Of a stretch of DNA of 64,000 nt, positions 56,901 to 64,000 are shown in pieces. The notes beneath the pieces were generated by a model. It saw only the letters and a program-made list of their open reading frames with translations. It did no database searches and had not been told where the DNA came from. This DNA is from Sphagnum compactum (lineage: Eukaryota; Bryophyta; Sphagnopsida; Sphagnales). The DNA lies in assembly GCA_965153455.1 (NCBI GenBank), contig OZ234493.1, forward strand, positions 36,632,213 through 36,696,212, given 5' to 3'. The translations under genes were made by a program, and so were the position numbers. Positions within the stretch are counted from its first letter, which is position 1. Each line of letters opens with the position of its first letter.

Positions 56901-59200
56901 TCCTTCACCATGAACCACCATGTATTGGCACCTCTATTTGAATTGTGATGAGCATCCACTAGTGCACACTACATGGTTGTGCATAGCCCCCATGTTGTTT
57001 TTGTTTGCTTGTTGTTGTTGGTGAAATGTTCATCAAACCAAATGGGGTTTACCATTGGTAGGCATAGATTCTACTTAGAATTGCTCTCTACTTACTTACA
57101 AAACAATACAAATTGTATTATCAAAAGTACTTACAACATACACACTCTGTGGTTTTATTCATTCTAATTCCTCTATAGATTGTATTCACATTTTTTTTAT
57201 TACAATTATTGTTTCCTTATTTCACAAATTCTGTATTATCCTTAATAATCAAAATCTATGATAAGAATTTCATGATTATTTAGAAAACACAACAATTTCA
57301 AAGTAGATTCATTGTTTCCTCATCAATATTCCATTGTTCTCTTTATTCAAAATTGAACATATCAAACATATGTAATATAAAGTGTAAAAATCCAAACTGA
57401 AAAATAGGAAAATCTATGGTTCACAACCCAATAGAACTTTGAATTACATAATGTGTCCCTATTCTATTCTCCAACAACTTTTAAATTTTTGTGTGTATAA
57501 AAAAAAATTCTCCCGATCCTCATCAAAGTCCAAAACTACATCTTAAGTCTTTTGCCTCCAAAAGTAATTTGAACATCAAATTAATGAAATGTTTTAATCC
57601 TATCCAACTAATGAACCATCTTCATCCTACTTTGTTGAATATCTACAATTCACTTAGTAACAGATGCATATTGCAAATGTGCCTTGAATTGATGGGGCAT
57701 AAAACATAAGTTTCTCACAATTGCAATGTTGGCAAGACAATTTCTTGGCATTTTGGCAAGCCAAATGCAAAACTAAATATTTATTTTTTCCATAGTTGGG
57801 CTTTTCATCGCATTTCATTGTTTTAATCTTCACATTGACCATGCAGACTAATTGATATTTGTTAGCAAAAGTTGGCCAAATGACCCACAAATTGGATGCA
57901 ACATGTAGGAGCGCACTAAATTTGGAAGTGCTTATGAAATTGAATCAATTTTGAAAGAAGAGCTAGATGCAGTTCAAGGATTAAATCAAACATGAACAAT
58001 TTCAATGTCTGTGAGCCATTTTCTATGGTGATGTGATGCAATGTTTTCATGGCAATTTGTTGTTTAATGTGTAGGTGTTAGCAACTTTTGGTGATGATGT
58101 GCAATTGAAGACATCTTCATTTGGTGTTTGTGTTGATGTAATTAACTATGGCAAACACATTTTTGTTGATGACATGCATTATGCAAAGGGCACATGTTTT
58201 GCCATATCTATAGGTAGATTATATGAATTCCTTAAAAATCATGATTATGCAAAATGTCAAGGTTCTTGGCAAGAAGACTTGTGGGAACATGGTTTTTGCA
58301 TGAACATTGTGATTGTAAAATAACCAGGGTGATTTGGGTTTTTGGAACCTTGAACCACATTTGACAATGTTACATTTGATTCACTAGGACTTCTTCATTT
58401 TCATCTCCTTAATAATATTATGTAGCATAGTTGTGAAGGTAATTCCACAAAAATACAAATGAATTATATATTCATTTTTCCAACTATCGTAGTAAACAAA
58501 CAGTTTCGGCATAATAAAATTATTTTTTATTTTTAAATTTTTTAAAAATTATTTATTACTTGTTGCAAAATTTTATTAATTATTATAAAATTTAAAATTG
58601 AAATACTCGACTATCAAGTTTGGACTTTAGACTTGCCGATCTTTGAATTTAAGAATGCAACAGTTTAGACACATTTAGACTATTTCTCAAAGACATCAAA
58701 GTTTGTTTTATTATTTTTTATAAACATTACCTATCAAAAATTTCAGAAATTAAAAACCAACTGTTGAAGTTAAGATTTGAGATTTAATTAATTATTCATT
58801 AGTTTGTTGTTGAATCCATATGGTATTACAATTTTGAAGTTTATTAAAGTTCGATGTTTTTTCTTTGTGATTTTTCTTTGTGAAGTCTATATATTGTCCA
58901 GAACATTGTTTTAATACAATGCCAATATGTGTTTATGTGAAGATTTAGTTTTTCTTTCTAATTAAACCCTTTCACCTTGACTTTATGCAAATTCAAATAT
59001 AACACATTAAATAACAAAAATTAGACAAAAATATTATCTAAAAGAAAACTTGGGGCATTCTATTTGAAGGACTAGCAATACCAAAAGAATTGCCCAATAT
59101 TAGTTTCTAAATTTGGTATTTGGCCAAACCCTTCAGATTGTTCTCAATCGAGTATTCGACAAAGACCCACCCCCTTATACCTTGCAACACAAGTTTTGAA
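56901..59200. other. No gene seen
   Basis: AT-rich spacer with short open stretches (for example plus 58075-58323, MLATFGDDVQLKTSS) that I cannot assign. Confidence 0.4.
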
Positions 59201-59201
59201 A

Positions 59202-59220
59202 CACTTACTTACTTACTTAC
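59202..59220. repeat. (TTAC)n tail of the LINE
   Basis: Four and a half TTAC units immediately at the 3' end of the minus-strand LINE. Such microsatellite tails are known for several LINE clades. Confidence 0.6.
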
Positions 59221-59276
59221 AATTTAGCGTCATTAAGTGGGCCAAACAGCGCCCGGGCCAGAAAGCCCAATTGACG

Positions 59277-59777
59277 TTAAGTCTGATGAAGCAATTCAGA
59301 TCTAACCATCTGACATTGCACTAAGAATCTAGCAAGGATGCCTTGCTGCTGATAGCTCATCAATTCAGCCAAAGGTGTGATGGCAGTTAGTGGCAATGAA
59401 CCTCTAAACCTCTCTCGAACACTTTGATAGGCAGGGCAAACCAACAAGAAGTGGTCCTCATCCTCAACCGCACCCAAGTTGCACAATTTGCAGTAACGCT
59501 GCTGCACCGGCACCTTCACTGGCTTGACTTGCCTTCCTAGCTCAATCTGCAGCTTGTGATTCGCACAACGAAAACGTGCCAAGCTTCTCCTAAGCTGTGC
59601 ATTGTTTACCCTGGAGAGGTATTCTTTGTACCCATACTGTGCTGAGCTATTCAACCCCAGATAGGCTCTCACCCTGCTGAAGTCAGCTGCAGCCACTTGA
59701 TGGTGTACAATGTATTGCCTTTCAGCCAACTGCTTGAGGCGAGCACATGGTGGCAGCTGATCACTATCGATGCACAA
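59277..59777 (-). pseudogene. LINE C-terminal region with CCHC zinc finger
   Basis: Same frame as the reverse transcriptase, separated only by the TGA at 59793-59795 and four codons. The segment CKLCNLGAVEDEDHFLLVCP gives C-x2-C-x9-H-x4-C, the zinc finger common near the C-terminus of LINE ORF2 proteins. 166 open codons to TAA. Confidence 0.7.
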
Positions 59778-59792
59778 ATTATACGTCGATAG

Positions 59793-61130
59793 TCATTCAT
59801 CTACTTGTGCTAACCAGCAAGCAGGCAATCGGCTCTTTCTACCCACAGCACTCTGATTCCCGAGTAAGACTTTTTGCCTGGCTGCAAGCAACTGCAGCTG
59901 TACATCATAAGCTAGCCTGAGCATGCGATCTGAGTCTACCTCAGAACACACATGTGAAAGAAAGCACATGGTCTGTTGCCACCAAAATATTTTTAGGGGA
60001 AACCTGCCAAACTCTGCCAACACGATGTAACTGGATTTCGTGGTGCTGACCCCCAGCGACGACTTCAAAAAAGCCTGATGAACCACCTCTAACTGTTCGT
60101 GTGCCATGTGGTCTGACCATACTTCACACCCATAGCTAAGCACTGGTTTGACTAGTGCATCAAACAGTTGGCATTGTAATGCTAGATCAACGATGCGTAG
60201 TTCTGCGCATCTGCGTCGCAATGCAAAAACGGCCTTTTTCCCTGACATTACTAACCGCTGTATTGCAGCTTGCATACCTTTTGTGCCATGCAGCTCAACA
60301 CCTAGATATTTGAAAGAGTTTAGTTGCTCTATAGTTTCGCCCTCATACTGAAAAGCCTGACACACAGACTTGCGTGCTTCAAACACAACAACCTTGGTTT
60401 TCTTGACATTCACAGTCAACTGACGCTCACAACAAAAAGCTTGCAAGACATCCAGTTGCTTCTGCAATCCAGCAGGAGTGTGTGACATGAAAGCTAAGTC
60501 GTCTGCATACAGAAGCAAACGAACAGCTAGCTGTCCCAACATTGGTGGTGCGTCACCCTCCAGAGCATTCAGCCGTTTCTCTAGGCCATCTATGAAGAGG
60601 CCAAACAGGAGCGGGCTGAGGGGGCATCCTTGCTTCACTCCGATGCGGCAAAAGAAAGTGGGCGTGAGCCCCTCCTTTGGATGGTGCAGGCAGGCCTGGT
60701 CTTGACGGTACATGGAGCGCAAGCACTCCAGTATCCGCCCACTGATGCCAAGTCCGTCCAGCACCTGCCACAACAGGTCCCTTGGTACTGTATCAAAGGT
60801 TTTTTTGAAGTCCACAAAACAAGTGTATAACTTCTTTTTATGAAATCTGGCTTGTTCGGTCAAAGTGCGAAGAATAAACAAGTTATCTGTTGTCCTAAAG
60901 TCCTTTCTGAAACCAGCCTGTCCCTTTGCGCGTAAATCATTGGTCTCCGCCCATTGACTGATGCGGGACTCAAGAATCATTGCAAACACCTTGGCTAAGA
61001 CTGGTCCTACTGTGATCCCCCTGTAATTGTGAAACTGACTACAGTCACCCCCTTTGTACAGTGCATGTATGATCCCAACAGAGAGTGATTCACAATAGCC
61101 CTCACGTAGTATTTTGTTGAAAGCAATCAA
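59793..61130 (-). pseudogene. LINE reverse transcriptase domain
   Basis: 445 open codons. Motifs in order: GQAGFRKDFRTTDN, CFVDFKKTFDTVPRDLLW (catalytic Asp), GVKQGCPLSPLLFGLFIDGL, RLLLYADDLAF (catalytic Asp pair), NVKKTKVVVF and FKYLGVEL. It is intact across the catalytic core, but the upstream linker (HKAAGIDGIKPEFL, 61200-61160) is in another frame and a TGA ends it at 59793-59795. Confidence 0.85.
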
Positions 61131-61225
61131 TAGTGGTTGCTGTAGGGGGCAGCCACATCCAAAAGGAACTCTGGTTTGATCCCATCAATGCCTGCAGCTT
61201 TGTGTCGTTTTAGTTTTTTGAGTGC

Positions 61226-62718
61226 TTACTGTACTTCAACTAGTGTGATGTCAACATTCAACTGTTCGCAATCAATACCATTGGGTGGAAAGGAGACCAC
61301 CTGGGCTTGAATAGCGGCACCTACCACAGCTCCTGCTATGGCTGGTGCCGCCGGAGGCTGCAATAGTTGCTGGAAGCCATCCCTGAGCGCTTTGCTGGTG
61401 ATGCCATTGACACCCTCAGTGCGCTTGTGGTACCGCTTCCAGAATGCTGCAGGATCCACCTTCGCTAAACCACATAGCTGCTTAGCCTTGAGCACATCAT
61501 AAGCATGTTTCTTCCTTTTGTACAACTGTTTCATTTGCTTAAGTCTGACCTGCCTATCTAGGTGTGCATGTGACAATTTAACAAACTGGCTTTTGGTCTG
61601 GCGACATTCTGTGTCAAACCAGGGTTTGTGGCTGTGTTTTATTGCTTTTCCTAAGGCCACTTGTCTATTTCCAAACACTTCTTCTGCAGATTGTGTGATG
61701 CACTGTTGTAACATATTGACTGTTGTTTGTACGTCAGATGCATCAAGTACATCTGGGCTTGCCCAGACACCGATGTTATGCTGTACACTCCTGCTAAACT
61801 CTGTTGCTTTGGCAATGTCATATTTGAAACGTGGTAGGTGTTTGATTGCCTTTTGCTGAACAGGAAGGGGTTGCCACTGCTGTGTGATTGTAAGTATCAA
61901 TGGTCTATGATCAGAGTGCGCATCTTTGTGACCTGAGTACTTTTCATCGCAGTTAACCTCTAAATGCTTGACACCCTCTAATTGGTCAGCTGTCGTAAGA
62001 AAATAGTCCATAGTGCTAAAACCTTTATTGCATAGGCATGTGTACTCCCCTGATATGTCTCCTGGTGTGCGGCCATTGAGGATGAATAGCCCAGCAATTC
62101 TGCAGAGATCTAGGAACTCACGATGCCAGCCAGCCGTGACAGTGTCGCGGTTCTGGCGCTCCAGCATATCGTTGGGCAGGGTGTCCTCAATGGCCTGTGG
62201 CACCAGTAGCACATCTGTTAGTTGACTGCAATCAATGAAGTCAGTGTTTGTGCCTGTCCTTGCATTGAAATCCCCAGCAAGAAGCACACCGCCTAAGCTC
62301 ATGGCTTCTCCAACCTCTTGGCATATGTGTTCAAACAGGCTGCTGTCTGCATATGGCGAGCCTTGTGGAGCAGCATATACTATGCACAGGAACAAAGGCC
62401 TTTTGAAAGCATTGCCCAAGCGCAGCCAAATCCTAGTCCCATCCCTTGCAGTCTTCCAAACAGCAGTACTATTTGCCCATGGTTCCCTGACTAGTACTGC
62501 AATGCCTCACTGTGCTTTCGAACGACACCCTGTGTAGTCACAGGCCTGGTGACATCAAAACAACAGAACCCCGGTAAGACCGGGAATGTATCGCCCGGAA
62601 AGTGATGTGTTTCTATCAAAGCAACAACGTCAACATGTTGAAATAGGTCAAGCAGATGTTCATGTGTTTCTAGCTTTGTGATAGCGGCCCCATGGATGTT
62701 CCACAAGCACACGCGCAA
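61226..62718 (-). pseudogene. LINE endonuclease domain
   Basis: Endonuclease/exonuclease/phosphatase fold motifs: CLWNIHGA at the start, ALIETHH with the metal-binding Glu, LLAGDFNARTG (Asp-x-Asn), and HSDHRPLIL (Ser-Asp-His) near 61905. It nicks target DNA to prime reverse transcription. A frameshift near 62513 splits it after KHSEAL, and the frame is otherwise open to a TAA at 61226-61228. Confidence 0.8.
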
Positions 62719-62920
62719 GTCTCTCTGGCCCCCGCCCCCCTATACAGTAGGAGAGTTTACGACTTTGTGGTTGATGTAGAGATCGGCCCCACGCCAGTAG
62801 ACCCATTCGCCAGCCTCTTTGGCCTCCTTAAAGGTGGCCCAAGCAGCTCGCTTCTGGGCCTGCTAAGCGAGAGTCAGGTCCTCGTCGAGCCCAAGCTGAA
62901 TAACACCTTAACCTAACTCA

Positions 62921-64000
62921 CCCCTTCAAATGTAAATAAGTCAAAGATCTGGTACTGGTTAATTCGGAAGTTGACAAAAAAAAAAACAAAAGACTCCACC
63001 CCAAAGGGTCTTTCAATCCATTAAAATTTACTAACCACACCCACTACGTATTTGAAGAATCAAATACTTGCACAACACTAGTCTTTAGGGTTTAAATCAT
63101 TAAATAGGTCTTGATTTAAATTAAACCCATGTATGGGGACCAATTCTAAAAATTGAGAAAAAAAAGATTTGAAGCGTTGCATTGGAATTATACTACATTG
63201 CACGTTGTAACCCTATTTTACCCCAAATAAAATTCATGTGTGGGGTTGAACTAAGGCTTGCTTTAGATTGGGAGTCGCTAAAAAAACTTGGGGCCAACTT
63301 TTAACATTTTTGGCTTGTTGTTTGGCCCCAAGTTACTAATAAATGCTAGAACATTGACGTCAAGATATTAATAAATGCACGAACATTGGCCCCAAGGGTT
63401 GCAAATTCTAAACCCTACACCCAAATTCAATGGTATCCTTTTTTCAGCCTTGGGCCCAATACAATTCCATAAAGTTCAGAATTTATTAGTAACTTGGGGC
63501 AGATTGAAAAGATTTCTTCTCTTTCCGTCTTGGCTCCTAGTCTAAAGCCCTTGTGGCTCATTTCAACTTTTGCACCAATAGGAATGGTTGATTTGAGTTG
63601 AACCTTGGCCCTAAACCCTAAACCCTTCACTCCTCATGTGGTGGGCCTAAGGTTGAACATTTCCAAATATGTGCCATGGGATGAGGGCATAGGTAGGGTT
63701 TAGGGTTTATGCGGATCATTTCAATGATAATGAAATGCCTTCGAGTCTAGTTCATCAATAGCCTCTTTCTTTCACTCCTTGAGTTGTTTTTGTTGGCTTC
63801 AAAAGCACAACAAAAAAGAGGTGCAAACCAGTGTTGGGTGGTTACCCAGTTTGATGAGTTAGAACCACCAGTTCTAGTTAGGGAAAAACCAAATCCTAAT
63901 GGGGTCTGATTTTGGATCCAGTTTCAGACTGGAAATTGGGTTTAGAACTGGACCCAGTTGTGCAATCCGAACTGGAACTGGAACTGGAATTTTTGAAAAG
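62921..64000. other. Spacer with a dispersed repeat at the window end
   Basis: No gene seen. The phrases CTTGGGGCCAACTTT, TTGGCCCCAAG and CTTGGGGC recur between 63290 and 63500. From about 63825 the sequence is the same repeat family as NB-LRR intron 1, in reverse orientation. Telomere-like CCCTAAACCCTAAACCC is at 63610. Confidence 0.4.

Larger units (their letters stand above)
59202..62920 (-). mobile_element. APE-type LINE (non-LTR retrotransposon), decayed
   Basis: One polyprotein can be followed on the minus strand: an N-terminal region (about 62913-62743; WATFKEAKEAGEWVYW), apurinic-like endonuclease (62718-61226), reverse transcriptase (61130-59793) and a C-terminal CCHC zinc finger (59777-59277). 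It is disabled by TAG at 62740-62742, a one-base deletion near 62513, TAA at 61226-61228, a frameshift near 61150 and TGA at 59793-59795. The 3' end is a short (TTAC)n tract on the plus strand (59202-59220) and not poly(A). The region is clearly GC-richer than its surroundings. Confidence 0.85.

Overview
The window looks like nuclear DNA of a land plant. Genes are sparse, spliceosomal introns with plant-type GT/AG borders are visible, and LTR retrotransposon, CACTA, Harbinger and LINE remains fill most of the space. The helical N-terminus of the kinase at 26.5-28.0 kb, and its association with NB-LRR sequence, resemble the kinase-NBS-LRR (PNL) resistance genes known from mosses. A bryophyte or another seed-free plant is therefore my best guess; the species cannot be read from the sequence.

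Layout. 1-8.8 kb: a decayed Ty3/gypsy-like retroelement on the minus strand (element A). It has gag, zinc knuckles, a protease and, in the same reading frame, a C5 cytosine-DNA methyltransferase domain. It is split by an LTR-type element (B, 1410-5940), which is itself split by a third element (C, 1526-4378). All three levels carry TG..CA-type ends and 5-bp target duplications. Separate copies lie at 42288-44949 (C) and 49506-50392 (B). 8.8-13.9 kb: minisatellite and unrecognised coding remnants. 13.9-15.7 kb: a second gypsy pol remnant. 15.9-17.0 and 18.7-22.4 kb: two CACTA-type elements with 3-bp target duplications, carrying (TACC)n arrays, a tRNA-like box pair and a 180-bp satellite-like array.

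26.5-35.7 kb: the one apparently intact host gene, minus strand. Five exons joined by phase-0 introns predict about 1806 residues: two copies of a linker module, the C-terminal end of an NB-ARC domain, 34 leucine-rich repeats of exactly 24 residues, a third linker copy, then a helical domain plus protein kinase. The kinase follows the LRR, the reverse of the moss PNL order as I know it, and no P-loop is seen. It is probably an immune-receptor-like protein.

36.4-38.8 kb: a MITE-like family with shared inverted ends. 39.6-41.2 kb: a 60-bp minisatellite in which each unit is a hairpin. 46.8-49.4 kb: a broken SUVR-type SET-domain histone methyltransferase. 53.2-54.7 kb: a broken coiled-coil/RING-like gene. 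56.1-56.9 kb: a Harbinger transposase remnant. 59.2-62.9 kb: a GC-richer APE-type LINE with a (TTAC)n tail, disabled by two frameshifts and several stops. Most other space is AT-rich sequence without recognisable genes.
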